64,000 nucleotides of DNA from Arsenophonus fragariae (GCA_047291315.1 JBDPYZ010000005.1:62001-126000); one strand, 5' to 3'. Positions 38,271 to 47,416 are shown, numbered from the stretch's first letter. Notes: a model not told the origin generated them from the letters alone. Numbers and translations are program-made.

Positions 38271-38864
38271 ATGTCTCGTGTTTTTGCTTACTGCAGAGCG
38301 TCCACTCTAGAACAGACTACCGAAAATCAACGCAGAGAAATTGAAGGAGCAGGATTCAACATCAAACCTCATCGAATTGTTGAAGAGAATATTAGTGGTT
38401 CGGTGGCTGCTAATGAAAGAAATGGATTTGTCAAATTAACCGACAGATTAGAACATGATGATGTTCTTGTGGTTACGAAACTAGACCGACTCGGGCGTAA
38501 TGCCATGGATATTCGCAAAACCGTTGAAAATCTTTCCTCGTTAGGGGTTAAAGTGCATTGTCTGGCATTGGGTGGTGTAGATCTCACGAGTTCAGCCGGA
38601 AAAATGACAATGCAGGTGATCTCCGCGGTGGCTGAATTTGAGCGGGATTTGTTGATTGAAAGAACACAGGCAGGCATCGCCAGAGCGAAAGCCGAAGGTA
38701 AAAAAATGGGCAGACCTCGGGTGCTAAATGATGCGCAGAGAAAACAAGTGATCTTATATTTGAAAAATGGTCAAAGCGTTAGTGTAGTTTCCCGCATTTT
38801 CAATACAACAAGGCAAACTATCATGCGGATCAGAGACGCAGAATTGACTACAAAAAAGCATTGA
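38271..38864 (+). CDS. Serine recombinase (resolvase/invertase family)
   Basis: 197 aa and intact. The N-terminal catalytic domain begins SRVFAYCRASTLEQTTENQR, with the nucleophile Ser in CRAST (residue 10). It has VTKLDRLGRNA (catalytic Arg pair) near residue 65 and the E-helix LIERTQAGIARAKAEGKKMGRP. The C-terminal HTH is SVSVVSRIFNTTRQTIMRI. AGGA precedes the start. This length suits transposon resolvases and DNA invertases. It is inserted, with the adjacent IS, between lysis and immunity genes. Confidence 0.92.
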   Translation: MSRVFAYCRASTLEQTTENQRREIEGAGFNIKPHRIVEENISGSVAANERNGFVKLTDRLEHDDVLVVTKLDRLGRNAMDIRKTVENLSSLGVKVHCLALGGVDLTSSAGKMTMQVISAVAEFERDLLIERTQAGIARAKAEGKKMGRPRVLNDAQRKQVILYLKNGQSVSVVSRIFNTTRQTIMRIRDAELTTKKH

Positions 38865-39167
38865 CTTCCCAGTTGGAAAACAACTTTGGAGAGAAAAAGG
38901 TTTAAACCAAATTTAAACTGACAGGTACTGTTTGACATTCTTATATCTTTTATTTCAGCAGAGCATTATCATTTTGGTCTGCCGGGTGTGGACAACAGAA
39001 CAAAGCAGACCGGTGACATTCTTTGGCCACTACGAGCCTGACGGGGAGATTATTGTCGCTTTGTCCTTTTCAGCTTTAAAGATCGAAAGGTATCTTTGGT
39101 TCCGTTTAATAGAAAGTCTTTATTCACAAGGTTGAGCAAAGTTGAATATCAAGTTTAGAGGGACTAT

Positions 39168-40096
39168 ATGCCATTTGATATTGCGAAAAACAAGTTTGAT
39201 GTCGCTCTGTTAGATTCTGATAAGTATCGCACTAAAGTATTTACAAATTCACAGGCTGGATTTCAAGACATTTTCTATTGGGTTAATAAATATGATACTA
39301 AAGGAATACGCGCATGCCTTGAAGCAACAGGGGATTATGGTACGGGGCTGGCAACTTTTTTATTCAACTACGGCATCCGTGTTAGCGTTGTTAATCCTGC
39401 ACAAATAAAAGGTTTTGCGAAATCAGAACTGTCTCGAACAAAAACTGATAAGGCTGATGCAAAATTGATCGCGCGCTTTTGTAAAGCACTCGCTCCGGGT
39501 TCCTGGAGCTCGCTACCTGAGCCAGTTCAACAGCTGCAGGCCCTTGCCAGAGGTAACGAAATATCCGGATGGAATGCAACAGGCGGGATAGCACAAACTC
39601 TGTTGTATTACCTCCTCTATTGAAAAAACAATAAAGTTCCTGCGAGAGGAAATCCGAACTCTTCAAAAAGAAATTAATGAACACATTAATAGTGATCAGA
39701 AATTCCGCGAGTAAGAGTAAACTCTTAAAGTCAATTCCGGAAATAGGTGACACAACCACGACACAGATATTTTCTTTTATAACCAACCATGACTTCACGA
39801 AAAAAAGGAAGTCGCTGCTTTTTTAGGACTTAACCCTCAGCAACATCAATCGGGGAGTTCCGTAAGAGGAAAAGAACGATTATCTAAAACAGGCGATAGT
39901 CGTTTACGTACCGCTTTTATATGCCAGTAGTAGTTGCCATGCGCTATAACCAAACCGTCCGGATGTTTAACCAGCGTATGCTTGCTATGCGGGTAAGCCT
40001 AAAATGCTGGTAGTCGGTGCAGCCATGAGAAAACTCGTTTATGTTATTTATGGTGTTTTAAAATCAGGAAAGCCTTTTACTCCTGAACTGGCATGA
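39168..40096 (+). mobile_element. IS110-family insertion sequence, transposase degraded
   Basis: DEDD transposase remnant. The N-terminus has FDIAKNKFDVALLDSDKY (first Asp), EATGDYGTGLATFL (Glu) and LSRTKTDKADAKLIARFC (Asp pair). A frameshift at ARGNEISG ends the frame; the C-terminal domain resumes with SIPEIGDTTTTQI, AFLGLNPQQHQSGSSVRGK and MRYNQTVRMFNQR before stops. The IS edges are unclear because IS110 elements lack terminal inverted repeats. At least three lesions; it cannot move unaided. Confidence 0.85.
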
Positions 40097-40099
40097 AAA

Positions 40100-40282
40100 T
40101 TATTTGACACACAAGAGGGCATCTTTATGTTTTGAACGACTGGGTTTTACAGCATATTTGATAAAATCACTAGCGAAGTAATTCTTAATAATGATTAAAT
40201 GTATGTCTGTTCCGTGTTCTTTTTTTAATTTTGCTTTAAAACAAAGATAATAAATATATTTGTCATTTAGTGAATCACTCAT
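40100..40282 (-). CDS. Hypothetical 60-aa protein beside the IS
   Basis: Open frame MSDSLNDKYIYYLCFKAKLK, ending in bases next to the IS, so its C-terminus may derive from the insertion junction. No ribosome-binding site or known domain is visible. It may be a cut phage gene. Confidence 0.25.
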   Translation of the reverse strand: MSDSLNDKYIYYLCFKAKLKKEHGTDIHLIIIKNYFASDFIKYAVKPSRSKHKDALLCVK

Positions 40283-40405
40283 TTTTTTTCTATGAAATTA
40301 TCTAATTCCCTCATGACCCCATTTGATCTATGAGTATCAGGTCATACTTCACTTCATCTCCTGTTAAGGGTTAAGCATACCAGCTTTTACTTTTATGTAA
40401 GTCGT

Positions 40406-40612
40406 CTATTTTTCTAACAAATTGATTTTATTGACATAATTTTTGGTTAGTGTTCCGCTTTCTCCTTCGGTATCAAATTGATATATCAATCCTTTGTTTG
40501 TTAATTTTTTCTCCCGTAGTCTAACTATTTTCATCATGTTACCATGATTAATAACCTGCATTCCTGCTTTTACATGATATAACGTTGTTTTGTATTCATG
40601 GATGTTATTTAT
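40406..40612 (-). pseudogene. Small prophage ORF with ATA in place of a start codon
   Basis: A frame of 68 codons follows GGAGG (40619-40623 on the complement) by 6 bases, but the first codon is ATA, not ATG. It reads NNIHEYKTTLYHVKAGMQVI and LTNKGLIYQFDTEGESGTLT. The strong ribosome-binding site and lack of stops suggest a gene that has just lost its start, or that uses a rare one. The family is unrecognised. It is last in the leftward operon. Confidence 0.4.
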
Positions 40613-40625
40613 ATAGTTCCTCCGG

Positions 40626-40805
40626 TTATTTAGGGAGAAACCCCTGCTCGATTAATTTTATTTTGATATCGCCCAAAATATTAAACGCAATATCACTGTT
40701 TAAATCTGAGTAATGTTTATATTGTGGCAATTTAATTTCGATATTTTCTCTGGATACTCTCTATGCAATCCAGCACAAATCCATCGCTGTATAACAATAA
40801 TTCAT
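40626..40805 (-). pseudogene. Small prophage ORF with a nonsense codon
   Basis: Reads MNYCYTAMDLCWIA*RVSRE then NIEIKLPQYKHYSDLNSDIA and FNILGDIKIKLIEQGFLPK. One in-frame TAG interrupts about 59 codons. It lies just upstream of the 40406-40612 frame on the same strand. Function unknown; probably an early leftward phage gene. Confidence 0.35.
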
Positions 40806-40865
40806 ATCATTGTTAGCTCTTAAGTTATTGATATTCAGATGTGATTGATTTGTAGGATACTGTCT

Positions 40866-41185
40866 TTATTCGTCAGCTTTCTTTGATTGATATTTGAGTA
40901 GTGCCTGTGTTGCCCGACGATGGCGACGATAGGCGTTATACAGTTCACGTTTTTTCTTCATTAAAGCCATAAGATGGGGATTCGTATGCTTGATGACATC
41001 TTTGTATTCTGGTTTTTTGGGCTAAGTGAACCACAATACTCTCTGGGGTCATCATTTTTAATCAAATATTGGCGTATGACCGAATGATAAATATTTTTCA
41101 GCGTCACGATGGCTTTTTCGCAGGTAAAAATGTCTTTGGATGCAGCGATGATACGGGCAATAATAACATCCTGATTCATCGTCAT
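40866..41185 (-). pseudogene. Prophage early protein, one frameshift
   Basis: MTMNQDVIIARIIAASKDIF opens the frame, which shifts by one base at GSLSPK and continues KPEYKDVIKHTNPHLMALM and KKKRELYNAYRRHRRATQAL, ending KKADE. Apart from the single frameshift it would be about 106 aa with a basic C-terminal half. No known family. It lies 15 bp downstream of the AntA-type antirepressor. Confidence 0.45.
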
Positions 41186-41199
41186 CTTATGCCACCTGA

Positions 41200-42002
41200 C
41201 TATATTTGTCGTGGGTGAATTGACCGCTCCAGTCTTTCTTCATCGGTAGCTTGTTTTTTAGATATTGACGATATAGCCATGAAGCTCCTTTTTTTTAACA
41301 AAACGATTTTGTAACACTGGCGTTGACCTGTTTCTGTTGTAATGATGTAGGGCGATTCGATTAAATATTTATCTCGTGCATAAGCATGGACGCGCCAGAC
41401 ATGAGACTTGTCGATATCCTTTTCTGTATCGTAAAGAAAATGGCGCTCTTGTAGAAAAATATTGACCTGGTTAATGTTTACGCCATTAAGTTGTTTGTAA
41501 AACTGAACAGGTGACATGCCCACCTGGAACAGGTTTTTGAGGCTATCGATTTCGGTTTCAAGTTGCTGAATCTGTACATCTAACAATTGAACTTTTTTAT
41601 GTTGCTTAGCCCATGCAATTGTGGATTCAGTGGGGTCAAGAAAATTAGGTAAGTCTAAAGTTGTTGGGTCATTAGATAATTGCGGTGGTAAAATCCGTCT
41701 TTCACATTTAATAAAATACTGTCGGGCCTGTTTACCTTTTTTATTGCGCTCAACCATTGATAGTTCTTTCGCCATATCAAGGGAAATGTGATAGTCAATT
41801 GCAGTAGCGTTGTTGGCTTCCATTTTTTGTGGAGGCGAATAAAGTCTTTATTTTCAACAAATCCATACTCTGAAATTCGCTTTTTTATCCATATGGAAAA
41901 GTCTTTCTTACTTTCCAAAAATGCATGTAAATCACGGGCATTAACCGTCTGGATTAATTGACACTTGATAGTTTTTGTTTCGATGTTCATTAAAATTGAC
42001 AT
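41200..42002 (-). pseudogene. AntA/AntB-type phage antirepressor, frameshifted
   Basis: Antirepressors inactivate phage repressors. The N-terminal part (MSILMNIETKTIKCQLIQTV, then ARDLHAFLESKKDFSIWIKK and YGFVENKDFIRLHKK) is the AntA domain. At an A6 run in AAAAAATGG the frame shifts to MEANNATAIDYHISLDMAKE and the rest: a coiled linker (QLETEIDSLKN) and a C-terminal KilAC-like domain. About 265 codons in all. The single slip at the homopolymer is the only visible defect. Confidence 0.75.
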
Positions 42003-42038
42003 AAGGAGAGTCCTCAATAGTTAAATTGATGAATGATT

Positions 42039-42054
42039 GCCCCTGAAAAGGGGC
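42039..42054. terminator. GC hairpin between the two antirepressor genes
   Basis: GCCCC-TGAAAA-GGGGC, in the 64-bp gap between the end of one antirepressor and the start of the next. No U-run follows, so it may pause or stabilise RNA instead of terminating. Confidence 0.35.
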
Positions 42055-42065
42055 GTTAAGATTAT

Positions 42066-42500
42066 TCAGTTACGTTGGAGGAAATGTGTTAGTTCAGCTT
42101 TATGCCAATTTGAAAGGGCACCATTTAGCATTAACTGATTATCGTTTGCAGCCTGTGATAGTAGATTATCGATCTCTGCAATAACTTTATCTGCATTTTC
42201 ACGCTTGCGAATGATGCGTTTAATTGCTGTTTTTTCTGCATCGGCTATGACGTCTTGCAAATGTTCTGTCACCTGCCAGATACGCTCACATCCAGAAGCG
42301 ATAGGGGACTAGCCGTACTTCCATTTATAGGGTGAAGGAATGCCGGTGACTTCTCTTAATGCATACCAGATAGCATTATTCCATGCATCTCTGAAACGAA
42401 AGTTTTGTGTCATTAATGCAATGATACGGGCGAGATTTTGGGTATCTTTGTTGCTAAACTTTTCGTGAGCTTCAGGGTGGGGTTGGTATTTAGGGTTATC
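42066..42500 (-). repeat. ~430-bp antirepressor module, copy A
   Basis: Nearly the same DNA as 57330-57760, in the same orientation: long identical runs such as CTTCTCTTAATGCATACC and GAGATTTTGGGTATCTTT occur in both. Divergence is scattered, with a 3-bp net gap around the nonsense codon. Confidence 0.8.
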
Positions 42501-42690
42501 TGTTTGGTTATCGAGAATATCCAGCACCCATTTTCTTAATTCTTTTGCTACTGAAGTACGAGCAAACATAGCAACAAGATGCGCACCGTGTAGGGAGAAA
42601 ATACGAACTTGCATTCTCACCGTTCCCGTTTTTCTAACGACGCCTAAATTGACCGTCGTTGTCATACCTTCAGAAAACTCATCTTTATTG
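42066..42690 (-). pseudogene. Phage antirepressor with shared C-terminal module, copy A
   Basis: The N-terminal part (MTTTVNLGVVRKTGTVRMQV, RIFSLHGAHLVAMFARTSVA, KELRKWVLDILDNQ) matches the end of the P22-Ant-like N-domain. The C-terminal module (FRFRDAWNNAIWYALREVTG, then VTEHLQDVIADAEKTAIKRI) is shared with the antirepressor at 57328. An in-frame TAG after YKWKYG splits the gene; comparison with the other copy shows small deletions around it. An AGGAGG lies near 42712, but no ATG follows it in frame, so the N-terminus is probably truncated. Confidence 0.7.
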
Positions 42691-43152
42691 CGATTAAAAA
42701 TTTTTGTTACCTCCTAAATAAGTTTTAGTGGTGTGTGCCGGATGTTTCCGGTTTGTATGCACAGTCTGTTTATTCCCTGGTGTAAAAACGAGATTTGACT
42801 GTTTTGTTATATTCACACACCCCAAAACTCACTTGGTGGTGTTGCTCTAAAGCTTATTCAGCGCGGTGATTCCAATATGTTAAAGAGCGAGGTGACTTAA
42901 TTACTGATGACTATACTTGCCTTCATGTTCATATGCCTCAGGCTGGCTACGTTGGCAACGTCTGGCACAGTTTCAGATAACTCGAAGTATTGTCTGGTTT
43001 TTCCCTGTTACAGTGAGTTGACAGAGAGTGTTAAACAAAAAGATTAATCTAAAGTTAATAAAAAGATTATATTGAGATAAGTGAAAACATATAGAAATTA
43101 ATCTAAATACTTATAAATAATTGGATTATGTGAGATTCAAATGAATTGAGAG
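42691..43152. other. Leftward early region between antirepressor and cI
   Basis: No protein gene could be supported. It holds the nutL-like site (42844-42889) and a hairpin GCCGGA-TGTT-TCCGGT near 42737. An N-type antiterminator would be expected here in a lambdoid phage but none can be read. Confidence 0.5.
42844..42889 (-). promoter_or_regulatory. nutL-like antitermination site
   Basis: Reading leftward, boxA CGCTCTTTAACA (42889-42878) is followed by a boxB-like hairpin, GCGCTGA-loop ATAAGCT-TTAGAGC (42864-42844). Both parts recur as a nutR-like site beyond cro. boxA is the binding site of NusB/NusE; boxB is normally bound by the phage N protein. Confidence 0.6.
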
Positions 43153-43563
43153 TTATGATCTACTTCTGAGGTTAGAAAGCTCTTTATAAAGAGTTTCATA
43201 GTATTTTTGTTTTTTCTCTAAGTCTTCAATTAATTTTTCTTTATCAGCACTAGGTAATTTATTGAAGATACTTAATAATTTTGTTTCGCTATTTGTGAGA
43301 AAGTTTTTTACTTCGTGTGATTCAGCAATAGGGAGTTCTTCAATTTTTCCCTCTCCTAATATCCAAGCAACAGAAACATGTAAAGCATTTGAAAGTTTAA
43401 TAGCAGGATCTTTGCTAATGCTTCCTCTAGCAAACCAGCTATTTACTGATTGAGGAGTAACATTACATATTCTAACCATATCACTTTTTGATATGCCTTT
43501 AATTTCAATTAGTTTATTTAACCGCAAAGCTAATGGGTTAGATTTCATATTTTTTTTATTCAT
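43153..43563 (-). CDS. Prophage repressor, CI-like, HTH only
   Basis: 136 aa, intact. The XRE-type HTH spans about residues 10-65 (ALRLNKLIEIKGISKSDMVR, NVTPQSVNSWFARGS). The C-terminal part is a charged helix (KLPSADKEKLIEDLEKKQKY) and there is no LexA/S24 peptidase domain. Self-cleavage in SOS is therefore unlikely, so induction would need an antirepressor. It is divergent from cro, with a candidate operator between. Confidence 0.85.
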   Translation of the reverse strand: MNKKNMKSNPLALRLNKLIEIKGISKSDMVRICNVTPQSVNSWFARGSISKDPAIKLSNALHVSVAWILGEGKIEELPIAESHEVKNFLTNSETKLLSIFNKLPSADKEKLIEDLEKKQKYYETLYKELSNLRSRS

Positions 43564-43572
43564 ATCATTATT

Positions 43573-43589
43573 TTAAACAATAAGTTTAA
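43573..43589. promoter_or_regulatory. Candidate operator between cI and cro
   Basis: TTAAACAATAAGTTTAA is a perfect 6-bp inverted repeat with a 5-bp spacer, 10 bp before the cI start. A TATAAT at 43620-43625 could be the cro -10. Only one clean operator copy was found. Confidence 0.45.
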
Positions 43590-43659
43590 TAATTAAAATA
43601 ATTTTTTTGTTTATTATTATATAATCTTTATATTTAAATTAAGCATTACAGGAGGTGAA

Positions 43660-43896
43660 ATGTCTGCGTTAAACAAAGTAATCAATATAACTGGAACTGC
43701 TTCTTGTCTAACAAAAAAACTTGGAGTGTCAGACATGACAATAAGCAATTGGAAAAAAAGACGTAATGGAAGAGTGCCTGTCGATCGTGTTTTAGCAATT
43801 TACGAATTAACAGGAATAACTCCCCACGAGTTACGCCCTGATCTTTACCCAAATCCAACAGATGGGATCCCTGCTAATAAGCAAAATGCCATCTAA
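43660..43896 (+). CDS. Cro-like regulator, YdaS type
   Basis: 78 aa, intact, with ACAGGAGGTGAA just before the ATG. The HTH is TASCLTKKLGVSDMTISNWK near residues 12-31. The tail ITPHELRPDLYPNP is typical of the YdaS/Cro group in lambdoid prophages. It is divergent from the repressor and is followed by the nutR-like site and cII, the lambda order. Confidence 0.85.
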   Translation: MSALNKVINITGTASCLTKKLGVSDMTISNWKKRRNGRVPVDRVLAIYELTGITPHELRPDLYPNPTDGIPANKQNAI

Positions 43897-43904
43897 GTAA
43901 CACC

Positions 43905-43945
43905 GTTCTTTAACATTTTGACTCGCTCTGAATAAGCATTAGAGC
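43905..43945 (+). promoter_or_regulatory. nutR-like antitermination site
   Basis: boxA GTTCTTTAACA (43905-43915) is followed by a hairpin with arms GCTCTGA and TTAGAGC and loop ATAAGCA (43925-43945). It stands between cro and cII, exactly where lambda has nutR, and matches the leftward site in boxA and hairpin loop. Confidence 0.6.
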
Positions 43946-44003
43946 CACCACAACCTCATAGAAATATCGAGGTAGGGAATTTTATTACTTAAGGATTATA
44001 AAC

Positions 44004-44375
44004 ATGGAATATTCAAATACTATCAAAATCACCTGCAAACCTGAGCAACTGGAATCTTACTTCTACCAGAGGATGTTTTCAGAAGAGGGCAATAATGGGT
44101 TTGCTAAATCACTTGGGATACACCCATCAACAGCGAGTCGGGATAAAACCAGAATATTTAAATTAGCCTGTCAGGTCGTCTCAGAATACGGCTTTCCTAG
44201 ACATGTGGTGAGTGTGCCTGATTCATCGACACAGGAAGTTGTTATTACAAATATATCAGGCGACGAAATACGCAAGCTGATTGACATGCTAGAGCATCTT
44301 AGATTGCCAAAAAAAGAAGCTTCAAGGTTAAAAAACGATGAAGCTTATGAGAATTGTAATGAGCTTTGTATTTAA
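44004..44375 (+). CDS. CII-like transcriptional activator
   Basis: 123 aa, intact, AAGGA upstream. GFAKSLGIHPSTASRDKTRI resembles the CII HTH, and IFKLACQVVSEYGFP follows as in CII tetramers. In lambdoid phages CII activates repressor and integrase promoters to favour lysogeny. It lies downstream of nutR. The replication genes that should follow are missing, with terminase only 300 bp further on. Confidence 0.75.
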   Translation: MEYSNTIKITCKPEQLESYFYQRMFSEEGNNGFAKSLGIHPSTASRDKTRIFKLACQVVSEYGFPRHVVSVPDSSTQEVVITNISGDEIRKLIDMLEHLRLPKKEASRLKNDEAYENCNELCI

Positions 44376-44669
44376 TTAGAAATTTCAGGAAGTTTAATGA
44401 GAAGGGAAACCGCAAATTTCCCTTTTTTTCTTTCAATTTCATCGAGTTCATTATGCCAAAAAAGCGCCTATTTTACCAGCCAAATATCCATAAAAACATT
44501 ATTTGAGAGAGGGTCAATTGCTCTTTCACTGAGTTAGCCACCAGTGAAGCTATCCGTTATTACCGCAAACAACCCGCCAGCAAACGGGGCAGGGTAATAG
44601 CGGATTGTCTAAATCAGGCTAAACGGTGGGCAAGATCAACAACAAAGCAATAATTATTAAGGTAAAGAT
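44376..44669 (+). other. Deletion scar after cII with an unrecognised fragment
   Basis: A frame near 44530-44651 reads SFTELATSEAIRYYRKQPAS, KRGRVIADCLNQAKRW and ends at a stop, without an identifiable start. Replication, Q and lysis genes expected between cII and terminase are absent, so a large deletion probably ends here. Confidence 0.4.
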
Positions 44670-45186
44670 ATGGAAAAAAACCGGATTGGGAGGCGATTGA
44701 ATCCGCTTACCGTTATGATCTTTGTCTGTACGCGCTATAGCTGATAAACATGGTGTTACTGAAGGTGCTATCCGAAAGCGGGCAAAACAGAATGGTTGGC
44801 TAAGAAATCTGACTGAAAAGGTCAGGAAAGCAACAAGAACCAAGCTGGTTCATAACGAAGTACGCAGGGTTAGTACGCAGTCAGAAATGTGTACTGACGA
44901 AGACATTATCGAACAGGCAGCCAGCGAAGCAGCAGAGGTTGTATTGGACCATCGTGCTGATTTGGTGGGATGGAAAAGGATCACAAACAAGCTAAGAGTA
45001 TTTCTGAATAATGTCGACATCACCGAAGATAATCATGCTGCAATTGCCCGTACCATTACCGCAGGCGTTGATGCCCAAATTAAACTAATCAAGGGTGAAC
45101 GAGAATCATACAATATTGATAGTGGTGACAGGAACGCGGTATCAGAGAGTATTTCTAATCTTATGGATGAATTATCCAAAGGATAA
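44670..45186 (+). pseudogene. Phage terminase small subunit, frameshifted
   Basis: Recognises packaging sites on phage DNA. The start at 44670 (ATGGAAAAAAAC) needs one extra A to read KPDWEAIESAYRYDL, and a second shift joins it to SVRAIADKHGVTEGAIRKRA and KQNGWLRNLTEKVRKAT. The HTH (VRAIADKHGVTEGAIRKR) is clear. The last part (DRNAVSESISNLMDEL) is intact. It stops 2 bp before terL. Two homopolymer-type lesions at the N-terminus. Confidence 0.75.
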
Positions 45187-45188
45187 CC

Positions 45189-46675
45189 ATGAAGCGACGA
45201 CATTTGGCGTTATTGCGCAATAAGCGTTGGCGGCTAAACCATCTCTATTGGATAACGGATAAAACGGGTAAATCCATTCGCTTCAACATGACGCCCGAGC
45301 AGTTAGCCTATTTTGAAGGGATGCACACCCGAAACATTATTCTTAAAGCCCGCCAACTGGGTTTCACTACGGAAGTATGTATCATACAACTTGATGCGGC
45401 ATTATTTGAGTCTGCCAGGTGTGCGTTAATTGCCCATACTTTAGTTGATGCCAAGCGACTATTCAGAGAAAAAATCAAGTACGCTTACGATAAACTTCCG
45501 TTTGAAATCAAAGCAGCTAATTCTGCCAGTAATGATTCTGTAGGGGAATTAGTTTTTAAGAAAGGCGGCTCACTTTACATTAGCACCTCATTTCGAGGGG
45601 GTACCTTACGCTATTTACATGTCTCTGAATTTGGTAAAATATGTGCAAAATATCCCGATAAAGCCCGCGAGATTGTTACCGGTGCCTTTGAAGCGGTATC
45701 GAGTGATTGTTTTACAACAATAGAAAGCACGGCAGAAGGCCGAGCGGGTTATTTTTATGATTATTGTCAGTCTGCCGAAAAAGCACAGATTCAGTCGAAA
45801 ACCCTTTCGCCGTTAGACTGGAAATTCTTTTTTTTCCCCTGGTGGCAAAATTCTTATTATGGGATTGATCCGGTAGAGCCAATCCCCCAACGGCTGATTG
45901 ATTATTTTGCTGAGTTAGACGATAAACATAATATTCACTTAACCGACAGACAAAAAGCCTGGTATTACGCCAAAGAGAAAACGCTCGGTGATGATATGAA
46001 GCGGGAATATCCTTCACTACCCGCTGAAGCCTTCCTGCAATCGGTAGAAGGGGCATATTAGGCAAAACAATTTCGTTATCTTTATCAAAACAGACGCATT
46101 GGTCAATTACCGGATAACGGACATTTACCCGTTCATACCTTTTGGGATATAGGTGTCGGTGACTCTACGTCAATCTGGTTTGTCCGTGAAGTTGGCAAGG
46201 AATTTCATGTTATCGATCACTACTCAAATAGTGGCGAGGGTTTGCGACATTATATGAAAGTGTTGAAAGACAAAGGCTATACCTACGCCAGTCACAATGC
46301 GCCACATGATATCGATAATCGTGAATTCGGCTCTGATGCTAAATCCAGGCGTGAAATCGCCAGAAGAGGCTATGATATTGATGGACAAAATACACAATAA
46401 GATTTGACGTGGTGCCAAGACTTTCCATTGACGAAGGTATCGAAGCGGTGCGTGAAATATTACCTGGCTGCGTCTTTGAGGAATATCGATGTGCTGATGG
46501 CATTGCTAATTTAGAAGCTTATCGCAAAGCATGGGATGACAAGCGTGGTTGCTGGAAAGATAAACCTCTTCATGATTTTACCTCTCATGATGCAGATGCA
46601 TTCCGGTATTTTGCGGTCAGCAGAAAAAATAAACAGCGCCCCGCCTTTGAAATTAATTTAGGAACCACCTTTTGA
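45189..46675 (+). pseudogene. Phage terminase large subunit, one amber and one frameshift
   Basis: Motor that packages DNA into the capsid. The ATPase domain has ILKARQLGFTTEV as a Walker-A-like segment and YLHVSEFGKIC as Walker B. TTIESTAEGRAGYFYDYC follows. TAG interrupts at GAY*AKQFRYLYQ (46059-46061). The nuclease domain (FWDIGVGDSTSIWF) then reads on to a 1-bp loss near 46395, after which VVPRLSIDEGIEAVREILPG and DFTSHDADAFRYFAVS complete it. Confidence 0.85.
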
Positions 46676-47012
46676 TGAGTATGACAAATGTTGATTTTAC
46701 CCGTCCTGAATACAAATTGCTTGTGTCGCAATGGTCGCTGGTTCGCACAGTATGTCAAGGGGGGGGATGATATTCAATCACACCTGCCATTGCTGGAAGA
46801 ATCTGATAAAAATCGCAAACAGAAGCGTAATAGGAATTATCAGGATCGGGCCGTTTAAAGTGGGTATGAAATCCGTCTATTTTTCCAATGTAGTGCCTTA
46901 TGCCTATCGTCTTGAGATAGGGCATTCCAAACAGGCACCCAATGGCATGGTTCGGATCACGGCACAAGAATTTCAACTGTTTTTCAATCAGGCAATGACT
47001 GAGTGTAAATGA
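46675..47012 (+). pseudogene. Portal N-terminus joined to a head-tail (gp10-like) C-terminus by deletion
   Basis: The first part, overlapping the terL stop, reads MSMTNVDFTRPEYKLLVSQW and, after a frameshift, QYVKGGDDIQSHLPLLEESD, as at the start of a phage portal. At about 46853 the match changes to KVGMKSVYFSNVVPYAYRLE and IGHSKQAPNGMVRITAQEFQ, the C-terminus of a HK97-gp10-like tail-completion protein. The rest of the portal and the capsid genes are gone. An eight-G run lies at 46759-46766. Confidence 0.65.
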
Positions 47013-47416
47013 TGGATCAGTTAACGATTAACACCACGATACGCGCCCATATTGCTCAACTTGCTGATAGTGAGAATATCAGGGTAGTCTGGCCAAATTG
47101 TGCATTCGATGACATCAATGAACCCTATTTACAACTGCATATCATGCCAGCGACAACAGAAAATAAGGGGTTATCGCTTGATATGCCGGTTTTCAGCGGT
47201 ATCATTCAGGTTAATGTGGTTGGTAAAGTGGGAACCGGTGATACCGTTGTCATGAATATTGCTAACCGTTTGGCAAGTTATCTGTTCAATGGTTTGTCGA
47301 TGACGGATAACCTTTATCTCAGTGATGAGCCGAGCCTGTTTCCAGCCATTAGCGACCAGGCTAATTATTATAGCTTGCCTGTCAGCGTCCCTTACCGATG
47401 TCATTCTACAAAATAA
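47009..47416 (+). CDS. Phage tail terminator protein
   Basis: 135 aa, intact, start overlapping the previous stop. MDQLTINTTIRAHIAQLADS, FDDINEPYLQLHIMPATT and GIIQVNVVGKVGTGDTVVM match the DUF4128/gpU-like family that caps the tail tube. Followed by a strong terminator hairpin and then the tail tube gene, the usual order in lambda-like tails. Confidence 0.75.
   Translation: MMDQLTINTTIRAHIAQLADSENIRVVWPNCAFDDINEPYLQLHIMPATTENKGLSLDMPVFSGIIQVNVVGKVGTGDTVVMNIANRLASYLFNGLSMTDNLYLSDEPSLFPAISDQANYYSLPVSVPYRCHSTK

Noticed and set aside
38932..39135. 67-aa ORF before the IS110 transposase
   Set aside because: No ribosome-binding site or similarity; probably the IS left end or spacer.
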